Assembly (NCBI GenBank): GCA_900105225.1
Contig: LT629764.1
Span: 1,479,501-1,543,500, forward strand
Source of the DNA: Paenibacillaceae bacterium GAS479
GTDB lineage: Bacteria; Bacillota; Bacilli; Paenibacillales; Paenibacillaceae
Length of the DNA: 64,000 nucleotides
Direction of reading: 5' to 3'
Part shown: one piece after another, positions 18,754-27,333 of the stretch
Position numbering within the stretch: the stretch's first letter is position 1
Layout of the letters: each line of letters begins with the position of its first letter
Translations under genes and position numbers: made by a program
Notes under the pieces: model-generated
What the model was told of the DNA's origin: nothing
What the model saw: the letters and a program-made list of their open reading frames with translations, nothing else
The model's database searches: none

Positions 18754-18957
18754 TCATTCTGAATACGGGTAGACAAAAGCATCTTTGGGTACGATGTCGA
18801 GTACACCTTCATTAAAATCATCCGCTGTATGAACGGCTTGGTTATTGCCATTCTTAAGAAGTTGGCGCTGATGATCCCAGGATTGGAATTCTTCCTGCAC
18901 CAGCCAGACCATGATTAGCACCAGTACGGTTGAAGTGTAATAAATGAGTTTATCCAT
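18754..18957 (-). pseudogene. Truncated membrane-anchored protein gene
   Basis: A 67-codon frame encodes one N-terminal membrane helix (IYYTSTVLVLIMVWLVQEEF) followed by NNQAVHTADDF. It stops at TGA 18754 directly where the IS4-derived sequence begins in the same frame. The layout suggests a longer gene, perhaps pilin-like or envelope-associated, that lost its 3' part when the IS arrived. I do not recognise the family. Confidence 0.4.
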
Positions 18958-18981
18958 GGCTTCCTACCCTCTCATCGACCA

Positions 18982-19198
18982 TCAAGGAATGTACTCGCTG
19001 ATCGTGTAGGCTTTACCAAAATACATTTCGGGAAGGTCGGCTGAACCAAATTGATAAGCGAACATGGGCAAACGAGGAGCTCGTATCTCATGGTATCTGC
19101 TGTAACAGCAGTGTGCCGCCAGTAGCGCCGGCGACCGTAAGCGGGAACAGCCAAAGCACGACACGCAGCTCAACTTTGTCGGAGCGCATGAACGCCAT
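18982..19198 (-). pseudogene. Small membrane protein gene with a frameshift
   Basis: From an ATG at 19198 behind GAGGG, the frame reads a helix VVLWLFPLTVAGATGGTLLL and stops after QQIP. The adjacent frame continues with RAPRLPMFAYQFGSADLPEM and ends at 18982, 25 bases before the next start. A single small indel near 19090 would join them into about 70 residues. The family is unknown. It appears to have formed an operon with the truncated gene downstream. Confidence 0.4.
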
Positions 19199-19280
19199 AT
19201 TAGACTACCCTCGATTGCTCTAAAATCTTCGTTCTATCGAAATGCTAGGCGCTTATTAATCGGAAGTCTATTCCACATCG

Positions 19281-19318
19281 AAAAAACAGGCTCTGCCGCA
19301 ATCGGCAAAACCTGTTTC
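19281..19318 (-). terminator. Terminator after the polar amino-acid ABC operon
   Basis: On the minus strand AACAGG plus TGCCG pairs with CGGCA and CCTGTT, followed by TTTT. It lies about 70 bases beyond the last permease stop. Confidence 0.75.
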
Positions 19319-19385
19319 AGACCCATAAAACCTAATGTTGCGCTCAGAATAGATGGCATCTTTTAACCAACATCCACCTGAACAA

Positions 19386-20120
19386 TCAGCCTTCAGCCCC
19401 AGCAGTTGCATTGCCTGTGTTCACTTTGCCCGCCGCGGTTGGTGTACCCGCTCCCGGCGTGCGACGACGTCCGCCCTCACGGCTTTCCAAACGTCGCGAC
19501 AATAGCGAAAGGCTATAGTTGACGGTGAAGTAAAGTACCGCAGCAAGCAGTAGCACCGGGAATACCTGGCTTACATTTTGTCCCATGACAATGTTGGAGC
19601 TATGCATTAACTCCGGTAACGAGATGACAACAGCAAGTGAGGTATCTTTGAGCAGCGAAATGAACTGACTCACAAGCGGAGGTACCATGCGGCGCAGGCC
19701 GATCGGCAGCACCACATGTCGCAGCGTCTGAACCGCCGTTAATCCGGAAGAACGCGCTGCCTCGACCAGACCTTTATTGACCGACTGCAAACCGCTGCGC
19801 ACAATCTCGCCAATCATCGCTCCCTCGAATATCGTCAGAGCGACGACCGCCGCCCAGAAGGTGGAAAACTTGATCCCAACCTCTGGCAAAGCGAATTTAA
19901 CGAAAAATATGAGCAACAGAAGCGGCAGATTCCGGATCATTTCGGTCACGATCATGGCTATCGGTGACAGCAATCGAATTCGGCTATAACGAATGACACC
20001 CAGAAGAGTGCCAAACAGAAAGCTCAGTACAATCGATACTCCGGCTATAACGAGTGTCAAACCAAAACCTTTAAGCATGAACATCAGATTATGGGGAGAG
20101 TAAGCGCCTGCAAAATCCAT
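19386..20120 (-). CDS. Polar amino-acid ABC transporter permease (second)
   Basis: This 244-residue permease of the His/Glu/Gln family (HisM type) has the EAA-loop signature EAARSSGLTAVQTLRHVVLP, which contacts the ATPase. Five helices are expected. The ATG at 20120 is preceded by AAGGGAGA. The C-terminal tail, rich in Arg, Gly and Ala, extends past the family domain. It is the last gene of a four-gene operon and probably forms a heterodimer with the 20137 permease. Confidence 0.9.
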   Translation of the reverse strand: MDFAGAYSPHNLMFMLKGFGLTLVIAGVSIVLSFLFGTLLGVIRYSRIRLLSPIAMIVTEMIRNLPLLLLIFFVKFALPEVGIKFSTFWAAVVALTIFEGAMIGEIVRSGLQSVNKGLVEAARSSGLTAVQTLRHVVLPIGLRRMVPPLVSQFISLLKDTSLAVVISLPELMHSSNIVMGQNVSQVFPVLLLAAVLYFTVNYSLSLLSRRLESREGGRRRTPGAGTPTAAGKVNTGNATAGAEG

Positions 20121-20136
20121 ATCGTACTCTCTCCCT

Positions 20137-20787
20137 TCAGTTCGTCCGCGCCAGCCTGCGTTCAAGCACATTCGTACCATAGGCCAGCGGGATCGTCAGA
20201 ATGAGATAAAAGCCAGCAGCGATCATATACGTCTCGATCGTCTGGAAGGAGTAACTGTTGACATTATCAGCAAAATACATCAAGTCGAATCCGGCCACAA
20301 CGCCTAAAATAGAGGAGTTTTTGACCAGGTTCAGGAACTGATTGCTGATCGGCGGAATGACAATCCGCACGGCCTGCGGCAGTACGACAAAACGCATCGC
20401 TTGCACATAAGACAAACCGGATGAACGCGCCGCCTCCATCTGGCCCGTCGGTACCGACTGAATTCCCGCCCGAATCGCTTCGGCAATGAAGGCGGACGTG
20501 TACACCATCAGTCCCAGCGTACCGGAAGTGAAGCCATCCAGATCCACTCCCATAGATGGTAGGCCGAGATAAAATACGTACACAACGAGCAGCAACGGGA
20601 TATTACGGAAAAACTCCACGTAAGCGGTTCCGAGAATCCTTAAAACCTTCCAAGGCGATATACGGAACACCGCCAACAGAATGCCGAGGATAAAGCTTCC
20701 CGCTAGCGCGAGTAAACTGGCATAAATCGTGTTTTTAAACCCTTCGGTGAAATCTCCCCAGTAATCGCCGACAAAGGAAAAGTCCAT
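20137..20787 (-). CDS. Polar amino-acid ABC transporter permease (first)
   Basis: This 216-residue permease of the HisQ/GltJ type has the EAA loop EAARSSGLSYVQAMRFVVLP and five helices. The ATG at 20787 follows a GGAGG that lies at the end of the binding-protein gene. The gap of 16 bases to the next permease and 2 bases from the binding-protein stop shows tight operon packing. Confidence 0.9.
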   Translation of the reverse strand: MDFSFVGDYWGDFTEGFKNTIYASLLALAGSFILGILLAVFRISPWKVLRILGTAYVEFFRNIPLLLVVYVFYLGLPSMGVDLDGFTSGTLGLMVYTSAFIAEAIRAGIQSVPTGQMEAARSSGLSYVQAMRFVVLPQAVRIVIPPISNQFLNLVKNSSILGVVAGFDLMYFADNVNSYSFQTIETYMIAAGFYLILTIPLAYGTNVLERRLARTN

Positions 20788-20789
20788 AC

Positions 20790-21644
20790 TTATGCCTCCG
20801 GCGGTTTCTCGCCCATCCACTTCTCGTAGAGAGCAGCGTATTCACCGCTGTCCTTTAGCTCTTTAATGGTTTCATTAACCGCGGTGACTAAGTCCGTGTT
20901 GCCTTTTTTGGCGGCGATGCCGTATGGCTCATCAGAAAACATACCTCCGACAACAACATAATTCGGGTCCTGCTGACTCATACCAAAAAGGATCGCGTTA
21001 TCCGTCGTAAGCACATCACCTTTCCCTGCCCTGAGAGCGGTAAACGCCTCCTGGTAATTCTCATATTGCTGCACGCGGAGTCCCGGAACTTTTTCCTCGA
21101 TATTTTTGATGGAAGTAGCGCCTTTCTGCCCGATGACCTTTGTATCCTTGGTCACATCGTCGATGCTCGTAATGGGGCTGCCCTTTTTCACCAGCAGCGA
21201 CTGTCCCGCTTGGAAATACACATCCGAGAAGTCGACCTCCTTCTTGCGCTCTTCGCTGATCGTCATCGTAGCGACAATGAGATCGATATCGCCATTGTTC
21301 AGCATCTGAATACGCGTTTTGCTCGTTACTTCCTTGAGCTCAAGCTTGCTTTCATCACCGAACAGTTTTTTGGCAATCGCTTTGGAAACGTCAACGTCGA
21401 AGCCTTCCACGTCGCCCGTTTTAGTGTTTTTAAGTCCGAACAGATTAGTGTCATACTTCACGCCGACAACAAGCTTGCCGCGCTCCTTGATCTTGCCTAC
21501 AGCGCCGCTTTCTCCTGGAGCAGGCGACCCTGCCGTTCCACCAGAGTTGTTCTCCCCGCTATTTTTCTCGCCACATCCGGATAGAACAACAGTAAGCAGC
21601 AGCATCAGGGACACGCCCATGCCAAGCCATTTCTTTTTTCTCAT
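20790..21644 (-). CDS. Polar amino-acid ABC transporter binding lipoprotein
   Basis: The 284-residue lipoprotein has the signal LLLTVVLSGCG and a Gly/Ser/Asn linker before the SBP_bac_3 domain (KLVVGVKYDTNLFGLKN). Motifs such as DLIVATMTISEERKKEVDFS and GDVLTTDNAIL fit the glutamate/glutamine/aspartate group (GlnH/GltI). It captures the ligand outside the membrane for the two downstream permeases. Exact specificity between Glu, Gln and Asp is not resolved by sequence reading. Confidence 0.9.
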   Translation of the reverse strand: MRKKKWLGMGVSLMLLLTVVLSGCGEKNSGENNSGGTAGSPAPGESGAVGKIKERGKLVVGVKYDTNLFGLKNTKTGDVEGFDVDVSKAIAKKLFGDESKLELKEVTSKTRIQMLNNGDIDLIVATMTISEERKKEVDFSDVYFQAGQSLLVKKGSPITSIDDVTKDTKVIGQKGATSIKNIEEKVPGLRVQQYENYQEAFTALRAGKGDVLTTDNAILFGMSQQDPNYVVVGGMFSDEPYGIAAKKGNTDLVTAVNETIKELKDSGEYAALYEKWMGEKPPEA

Positions 21645-21678
21645 CGCCTTTAACCCCTCTCGTTTTCATCGCTAAAAG

Positions 21679-22407
21679 TTAATGATTGATGACCCTACTG
21701 AGAAAATCCTGCGCACGCGGAGACTCTGGCCGAGCAAAAAAGTCTGCCGGAGCGGCCTGTTCCACGATGCGGCCTTCGTCCATAAACACAACGCGATCCG
21801 CCACTTCGCGGGCAAAACCCATCTCATGTGTCACAACAGCCATCGTCATGCCTTCCTGAGCAAGCAGCTTCATAACGGACAGCACCTCACCGATTACTTC
21901 TGGATCAAGCGCTGATGTCGGCTCATCGAACAGCATGATTTTGGGTTTCATCGCCAGTCCCCGAGCAATCGCGACGCGCTGCTGCTGGCCTCCAGATAGC
22001 TCCGAAGGATAACTCTGCGCTTTTTCAGGAATACCGACCTTCTCCAAATAAAGCATGGCCGTCTTCTGAGCTTCTTCTTTGCTGATCCCTCCGGCTTGCA
22101 CCGGCGCCAGCGTAATATTGTCGATCACTTTCAAATGCGGATATAGATTGAAATGCTGGAATACCATGCCGATGCCCCGGCGCAAGGCGTTGATGTCCGT
22201 TGTTTTGTCATGGACCGCCTGGCCATCCACCGTCAAGTTGCCGTCTGAGATTTCCTCGAGACGGTTGATGCAACGCAGCAATGTGCTTTTACCCGAGCCG
22301 GATGGTCCGATAATGACGACAACTTCGCCTTCAGCGATATCCAGATCAATATTCTTAAGCACATGAAAGCTGCCGTAATGCTTGTTGACCTGTCGGAAAG
22401 AGATCAT
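21679..22407 (-). CDS. Polar amino-acid ABC transporter ATPase (GlnQ-like)
   Basis: This 242-residue ATPase has Walker [11 protein letters not shown]-loop [10 protein letters not shown], signature [16 protein letters not shown], Walker [15 protein letters not shown] and the switch His in [13 protein letters not shown]. The latter is typical of GlnQ/HisP proteins. The ATG at 22407 has GGAGG six bases upstream. It is the first gene of the operon ATPase - binding protein - permease - permease. Confidence 0.92.
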   Translation of the reverse strand: MISFRQVNKHYGSFHVLKNIDLDIAEGEVVVIIGPSGSGKSTLLRCINRLEEISDGNLTVDGQAVHDKTTDINALRRGIGMVFQHFNLYPHLKVIDNITLAPVQAGGISKEEAQKTAMLYLEKVGIPEKAQSYPSELSGGQQQRVAIARGLAMKPKIMLFDEPTSALDPEVIGEVLSVMKLLAQEGMTMAVVTHEMGFAREVADRVVFMDEGRIVEQAAPADFFARPESPRAQDFLSRVINH

Positions 22408-22465
22408 GCCTGGCCTCCAATCGCCTAAGGATAATTCCAATTTGACCCGTTCCCAAGTAGGAAAC

Positions 22466-22495
22466 GTTATAGTCGTGTTAATTATAATAACTCAA
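22466..22495 (-). promoter_or_regulatory. Probable promoter of the amino-acid ABC operon
   Basis: On the minus strand TTGAGT (22495-22490) is followed after 17 to 18 bases by CTATAAC, a fair sigma-A match. The leader is about 60 bases. Confidence 0.4.
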
Positions 22496-22562
22496 ATGTC
22501 CGCTATTTTGAACCAAATTTTCGATCTTTATTAATTTATGCGACTTTTCACCTATAAAAAAT

Positions 22563-22593
22563 AAAAAAATCTACCCGACATGTCAGGTAGATT
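22563..22593 (-). terminator. Terminator after the thioredoxin-like gene
   Basis: AATCTACC pairs with GGTAGATT, with an inner GACATGTC palindrome. Read leftward it is followed by seven T residues. It lies about 50 bases past the stop of the thioredoxin-like gene. Confidence 0.8.
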
Positions 22594-22642
22594 GACGCGT
22601 TATATGTCGAAAGATTGCTTCCATTCCTATTGTCCCGTTAGC

Positions 22643-22963
22643 TTAGTCCTGCTCCTGAAGTCTCAGAGCCTCATATAAATCTCCCACTGATCGCATCGCA
22701 TACACAATTCGCACCGGTTGGCCGTCCTCCAGCACAACCAGCGCCGGCACGCTGGTCACTCTCCAACGCTCCCGCAGTTGCGGTGCGAAGTTTACGTTAA
22801 GCTTCGCCACCGGCATTGCTCCAGGCGCCGCAGCTGCAATTGCAAGCATTCTTTCTGCTACTTTGCAGGTTCCGCATAGCGGAGTTGAAAAGAACAAGGC
22901 TTCTTTACGGTGCAGCCTCCCTAGCGAAAGAAATGATTTTTCACTTATTTCCGTCAGACTCAT
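22643..22963 (-). CDS. Thioredoxin-like protein
   Basis: This 106-residue protein has the thioredoxin fold with the redox motif CGTC in FFSTPLCGTCKVAERML and the cis-Pro in VTSVPALVVLEDGQ. The spacing fits a YtpP- or YdbP-like small thioredoxin. The active-site dipeptide Gly-Thr differs from the Gly-Pro of thioredoxin, which usually makes the protein more oxidising. It is a single gene with its own terminator, acting in the cytoplasm, where it could reduce protein disulphides. Confidence 0.8.
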   Translation of the reverse strand: MSLTEISEKSFLSLGRLHRKEALFFSTPLCGTCKVAERMLAIAAAAPGAMPVAKLNVNFAPQLRERWRVTSVPALVVLEDGQPVRIVYAMRSVGDLYEALRLQEQD

Positions 22964-23072
22964 CTCGGCCTATCCTTTCCTCGACATAAGTCCTGGGCTG
23001 AGCCATTCTGCCCATGCTCATGGACATGCCGCTCCCATGTATATTTAACTGTGTAGTGTAGTGGTGTTAACG

Positions 23073-23765
23073 TTATTCCTTGTCCTTGACCGCCCCATGG
23101 TCGCCCAGCTTCACACAGAACTTGGACTCGATAATCGATTCATCACCATAAAGCAGGATGAAATCGCCCTCTTCAAGCACGGTGTCCAACACATTTCTAC
23201 GGATTTTTTCGCCATCCCGCTTGATTACCAGCGGTACAACTTCTTCGCCCTCGGGCAGCAGTTCGCGCAGCTTTTTGCCAATCAATGCGGAATCGCTTGC
23301 TATGTGCAGGCCTACAACATCCTCATTGCGCTCATCATCCGCCAGCTCTTCCATCGGCATCGGCCCTCCCTCGGTATGCGAAGGTAAGTGGCTTGTAATC
23401 CAACGCGAAACCTTTCGATTCACACTTGGAATACGTAAACTGATCAGCACAACTGCGAGCATCAAAGCAATCGATATCATCAGCGTCAAATGGGGATTCT
23501 CCGACAACAGACTGCTTATGACGGAGATCAACACAGCGAGGGAGAAAGCTCCGAACAGAATGAGCACCATACCGATACGACGGCGCACCGGGTGGCGTAA
23601 AATAAGCTCCGACTCCGAAGTAGTGAAGCCAGCTCCCGTGAGCATGGATACAGCCTGAAAACTGGACTGACTCGGTTCCAGGCCTGTCATGACAAGCAGC
23701 ACGGTACTGATCCGTAACACGAGCAGGATGAGAACCAGGTAAACCAATATAAATATAAATCCCAA
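23073..23765 (-). CDS. Membrane protein with TrkA-C ligand-binding domain
   Basis: The 230-residue protein has three or four membrane helices (FILVYLVLILLVLRIS and later VLISVISSLL), then a C-terminal TrkA-C (RCK_C) domain with SALIGKKLRELLPEGEEV and VLEEGDFILLYGDES. TrkA-C domains often bind nucleotide second messengers such as c-di-AMP in Firmicute ion transport. No pore sequence was recognised, so it may regulate or sense rather than transport. It is a single gene, read leftward. Confidence 0.75.
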   Translation of the reverse strand: MGFIFILVYLVLILLVLRISTVLLVMTGLEPSQSSFQAVSMLTGAGFTTSESELILRHPVRRRIGMVLILFGAFSLAVLISVISSLLSENPHLTLMISIALMLAVVLISLRIPSVNRKVSRWITSHLPSHTEGGPMPMEELADDERNEDVVGLHIASDSALIGKKLRELLPEGEEVVPLVIKRDGEKIRRNVLDTVLEEGDFILLYGDESIIESKFCVKLGDHGAVKDKE

Positions 23766-23855
23766 AATCGGGCGCCCCTCTCTTTTTCAAGAGGCATTCA
23801 TGTGCCTCTCCTGCCTACCTTATACCCTTTTGGCGCTTCATTCATTCATCGCCGA

Positions 23856-24530
23856 TTAGGAGTCGGGAGGCAGTGACGGACGAGTTGTCAGCATCCGGTA
23901 CGCGATGAGCGCCGCAGCGAGGAATGCGAGATAAGCAAGAATAAGCGCCGCTATTCGCAGGGGACTACTGCCCTGGCTGCCGCCAAGCAGAGCGAAAAAC
24001 AACATGCCGGGAGCCTTGCCGAGCAAGGAAGCCAAAGCATAGACTCGCAGCTTGATTCCGGTAATCGCCGCATAGGCGTCCACACTCATTTCGGGGATGA
24101 CAGGCAGTACGCGTGCTATGAGCAGGAATAAGAAAGGGCTCCGGTCCGTCAGCTGCACGAATTTATCCAGCCGGCCAGCCTTGGCGATCCACACTCGTCC
24201 ACGATTCTGGAAAAACAGCCGGAATCCCGCATATGTCAGCAATGACGCGATCCATGTTCCGCCCAGGCTGATCAGACTGCCGCCCAGTGGCCCGAACATA
24301 TACCCAAGCGCACCAATGACAATCGCATAGGGGAATACCGGAAAGAGGGCCAGCACTAATGCCGCCGCAAGCATGAGTAAGAGCGAGGGCTGTCCACTGT
24401 CCAGCCATACTCCTATCGGCACTCGATAAACAAGAACTAACACGAGAGCAGCCACATACAGCAGAGCTGCAAGCCATCGAGCCGGGTTTCCTCGGCCTAT
24501 TGTATTCGATTCATTCGAATTCCGGGCCAT
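23856..24530 (-). CDS. TVP38/TMEM64-family (DedA-like) membrane protein
   Basis: This 224-residue polytopic protein has the SNARE_assoc core with GALGYMFGPLGGSLISLGG and the later RVLPVIPEMSVDAYAAITGI. That second motif, an F/R-x-P-x-x-P re-entrant loop followed by a Gly-Ile segment, is diagnostic of the family. Relatives act in lipid scrambling or undecaprenyl phosphate recycling. The ATG at 24530 follows GGGGAG; an upstream in-frame ATG at 24611 adds 27 residues without a binding site. Confidence 0.85.
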   Translation of the reverse strand: MARNSNESNTIGRGNPARWLAALLYVAALVLVLVYRVPIGVWLDSGQPSLLLMLAAALVLALFPVFPYAIVIGALGYMFGPLGGSLISLGGTWIASLLTYAGFRLFFQNRGRVWIAKAGRLDKFVQLTDRSPFLFLLIARVLPVIPEMSVDAYAAITGIKLRVYALASLLGKAPGMLFFALLGGSQGSSPLRIAALILAYLAFLAAALIAYRMLTTRPSLPPDS

Positions 24531-24790
24531 TACATCTCCCCATTCTCGGTACGGACAACCAATGTATTCGCCGAAAAGCGGAATGATGCGCTCCCCCCGC
24601 TTCATAGGCAATCGCGATAGCCGCCTGCTCCAATTTCGCAGTCAATCATCTCAACAACCACACTGCCGCTCATGCATAGACATGCTTCCCAGTATAACTT
24701 GGCATCATGCTACAGTCAGCAAGCTTCATAAGCTGAATATGCAGTTCATAAAGTAACTGACAGCCTAGAAAACAAAGGAGGATGCAGCCC

Positions 24791-25606
24791 ATGTCCTGGG
24801 TAACTACGGACGACGGCGTCACGCTCTACGTCCACCAATCCGGTCCAGCGCGAGGCAGAACCGTGCTGTTGATTCACGGTTGGCCGCTGAACCACCGCAT
24901 GTTCGATCGCCAGCTAGCTTTTTTGCCGGAGTCTGAACTACGCTGTGCCGCACCGGATCTGCGCGGCTTCGGTAGATCTCATGCGCCCTCGAGCGGCTAC
25001 TGTTGCGATCGCCTCGCAGATGATCTGCGCGATATCATCGACTCGCTCTGCCTGGACGGGGTAATTCTGGCAGGCTTCTCTTCAGGTGCGGCTGCAGCCG
25101 TTCGCTATATGAACCGTCATGGCGGAAAAGGTGTCGCCGGTCTGGCGCTGATCTCTCCTGCAACGCCATCGCTCATCAAACGTGACGGCTGGCCATTCGG
25201 CCTGCCTCCAGAACAGTTGGAGCGCTTAATCCAGCAAGCTGGGCTGGACCGTCCGCAGATGGCAGCAACCTTTGCGCGCCAGATGTTTTACCGCTATCAC
25301 AGCCCCGAATATATGAGCTGGTTCGCCAATCTTGCGATGGACGGTTCGCTCAGCGCTACTCTTAGCCTAGCCCGCTCGCTTCGGGACGAGGATCAACGCA
25401 AGGATCTGCCACATATCCGAGTTCCGGTTACGGTCATGTATGGTGTGCATGACCGCATCGTCCCGGCGGAAGCTTCCCTGCAACTGGCAGCATCGCTTCC
25501 GAAAGCTGACGTGATCCGCTTCGAGAAGAGCGGTCATGGGCTTTTCCAAGATGAGGCAGAGCGCTTCCAGCAAGAACTGGTGCAATTCGCCTTAAGAGTG
25601 CCTTGA
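24791..25606 (+). CDS. Alpha/beta hydrolase
   Basis: This 271-residue hydrolase has an oxyanion loop VLLIHGWPLNH, nucleophile Ser in LAGFSSGAAAA, Asp in YGVHDRIVP and His in KSGHGLF, a complete triad. The lid region is helical. It resembles haloperoxidase/esterase-type hydrolases; the natural substrate is unknown. I chose the ATG at 24791, nine bases past AGGAGG, over the ATG at 24782, which adjoins the site. It is a single gene, transcribed away from the TVP38 gene. Confidence 0.85.
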   Translation: MSWVTTDDGVTLYVHQSGPARGRTVLLIHGWPLNHRMFDRQLAFLPESELRCAAPDLRGFGRSHAPSSGYCCDRLADDLRDIIDSLCLDGVILAGFSSGAAAAVRYMNRHGGKGVAGLALISPATPSLIKRDGWPFGLPPEQLERLIQQAGLDRPQMAATFARQMFYRYHSPEYMSWFANLAMDGSLSATLSLARSLRDEDQRKDLPHIRVPVTVMYGVHDRIVPAEASLQLAASLPKADVIRFEKSGHGLFQDEAERFQQELVQFALRVP

Positions 25607-25619
25607 AGCACAAGAAAGT

Positions 25620-25707
25620 CAGCACGATGCACTATCTTGGCTCCAGAGGTCGCTAGCCCGATGAGCGTTTCGAATACCATTCCGGCATTACCTCCGGTTA
25701 CAAGCAT
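25620..25707 (-). pseudogene. Possible N-terminal remnant of a short-chain dehydrogenase
   Basis: Reading leftward from 25707, the frame gives LVTGGNAGMVFETLIGLATS, which matches the NAD(P)-binding start of SDR enzymes (TGGNSGIGFET). After about 30 residues the similarity ends where the hydrolase gene begins. No start site or rest of the enzyme is present. It is a short match and could be chance. Confidence 0.3.
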
Positions 25708-25724
25708 GATCGGCTGACTTATGG

Positions 25725-26930
25725 CTAGTCCCCCTCATATTCGCTGCTCGCTGCAATCTCTCTTGCGCTGCCACTCCCGCCTACGATTATACCTTGCACA
25801 CGGAAATCATAGTTCTCCTTGCACAACTGCAGCAATGAATGCTTCAAACCGCGCTTCGGCTGCGTGATGGTAAGCGGGGAAGCCAACCGGTCGCCCGGAC
25901 GACGAAGTGCGCGGCGCACCGCCGCCGGATCAGCGATTCGGTTGACGATCAGCTCATCCGGCCGGTTCTGCTCGCGATAGCGGCGAATTAAAAAACGATC
26001 GCATGCCGCCTCGTCATAACCACGCTCCAGCTCAACCATTTGAAGCTCGCGCAGCATGCCCTCCTGCACCTTTGCGACCATTACGCCTTGTTCGCCGAAG
26101 TAGAGCACCTCCTGGTTGAGATTCGTTTCCCGATCAACGATTTGCTTCTCGGGCGTCTTTTCCAGGTTGCGAATATGGCTAAGCATATTCTGCGCCTTCT
26201 CGAACTTCAGTTCCTCGGCATACTCCGACATCTGTGCGTACATCCGGGCGATGAGTGCATCTTTGCCGCCGTCAAACAGCAGCTCCGATACTTGGCGCAC
26301 ATCTTGCGCATAATCCTCCTCGCTGATATGTCCCTCGCAAATACCGCTGCACTTGCCTATGTGATATAACAGACAAGCCCGCTTGGGCAGCTTAGTGCAG
26401 GATCGCAGCTTGTAATGATCCGCGACAAACTCCAGCAATTCATTGCGGAAGCGCGCACTGGCAAAAGGGCCGAAACGCTTCGGCTCAGCAAGCAGCTTGC
26501 CGCCTTTGGGGGCTGCTACAGACTTGCCGTCTGCGTTATCAAGTTGCTCATCCGGCTTCGCCTCAGCCTCACGCCGGTCACGGTAATAAACCGCCAACCG
26601 CGGAATCCGTTCTGCGGTAAGCATCAAATACGCATAACCGCTGTTATCCTTTTTCAGCGCACGATTGTACGGGGGCTTGTGAATTTTGATCAGATTGTTT
26701 TCGAGCAGCAGGCTCTCCGTTTCGTTGTTGACGAGAAGCACCTCGATTTCAGCGATGTTCTCGACCAGTTCCTGCAATCTCCTGATCTTCTGGTTGCTAT
26801 AAAAATAGGAGCGCAGACGGCTCCTTAAATTTTTGGACTTTCCGACATATAACAGGCGACCTGACGCATCGCGCATCAAATAACAGCCGGGCTTCTCGGG
26901 ATAATCACCGGCCTTGAACACAAACGGCAT
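25725..26930 (-). CDS. UvrC-like GIY-YIG nuclease lacking the C-terminal half
   Basis: The 401-residue protein starts with a GIY-YIG nuclease domain (PGCYLMRD, YVGKSKNLRSRLRSYF and the Glu in NNETESLLLENNLIK). The UvrC Cys cluster follows (CLLYHIGKCSGICEGHISEE), then a UVR-like coiled segment (AEELKFEKAQNMLSHIRNLE). The RNase H-like second nuclease and the helix-hairpin-helix of UvrC are missing; UvrC is about 600 residues. It resembles Cho-type single-nuclease paralogues. The ATG at 26930 has GGAGGAGG nine bases upstream. A second-line role in nucleotide excision is inferred. Confidence 0.8.
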   Translation of the reverse strand: MPFVFKAGDYPEKPGCYLMRDASGRLLYVGKSKNLRSRLRSYFYSNQKIRRLQELVENIAEIEVLLVNNETESLLLENNLIKIHKPPYNRALKKDNSGYAYLMLTAERIPRLAVYYRDRREAEAKPDEQLDNADGKSVAAPKGGKLLAEPKRFGPFASARFRNELLEFVADHYKLRSCTKLPKRACLLYHIGKCSGICEGHISEEDYAQDVRQVSELLFDGGKDALIARMYAQMSEYAEELKFEKAQNMLSHIRNLEKTPEKQIVDRETNLNQEVLYFGEQGVMVAKVQEGMLRELQMVELERGYDEAACDRFLIRRYREQNRPDELIVNRIADPAAVRRALRRPGDRLASPLTITQPKRGLKHSLLQLCKENYDFRVQGIIVGGSGSAREIAASSEYEGD

Positions 26931-27132
26931 CGTCTGAGTCCTCCTCCGCAAAATTGTCGGTCCGCTCATGCCATGACAGCATGCCAACCAAACACATGTT
27001 CCAGGAACCTAATTGTACCCTTGGCTGCCGGAAAAGGAAAGACAGATGACTCCATCATTTGGTATACTTTTACAGAATAGTGAACATTCGCGCGGGATCT
27101 AATTGCCCACCCATACGAGGAGGAGCATTCCT

Positions 27133-27309
27133 ATGCCCATGCAGCATCTCATCGAAAAGAATGAATGCCAACCAAGCATTTTTGATGGCCGTTACCTGAC
27201 TTTATTCGCTTTGTCGCTGCTGTCCCTGCTGACCTTTCGGCGCAGCTCCTCCATTGAAGCATGGCGAACTCGGCATGCCATTCGCACAGAGGAAAGCTGG
27301 CGGATCTGA
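27133..27309 (+). CDS. Small membrane protein of unknown function
   Basis: A 58-codon frame starts at an ATG preceded by GAGGAGGAGC. It contains one hydrophobic helix (YLTLFALSLLSLLTF) flanked by polar, charged ends. I recognise no family. The ribosome binding site is good, but the coding case rests on that and on the hydrophobic segment alone. It converges with the flavoprotein gene. Confidence 0.4.
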   Translation: MPMQHLIEKNECQPSIFDGRYLTLFALSLLSLLTFRRSSSIEAWRTRHAIRTEESWRI

Positions 27310-27333
27310 AGCTAGCGCTTTAAAGCTCTCTTG

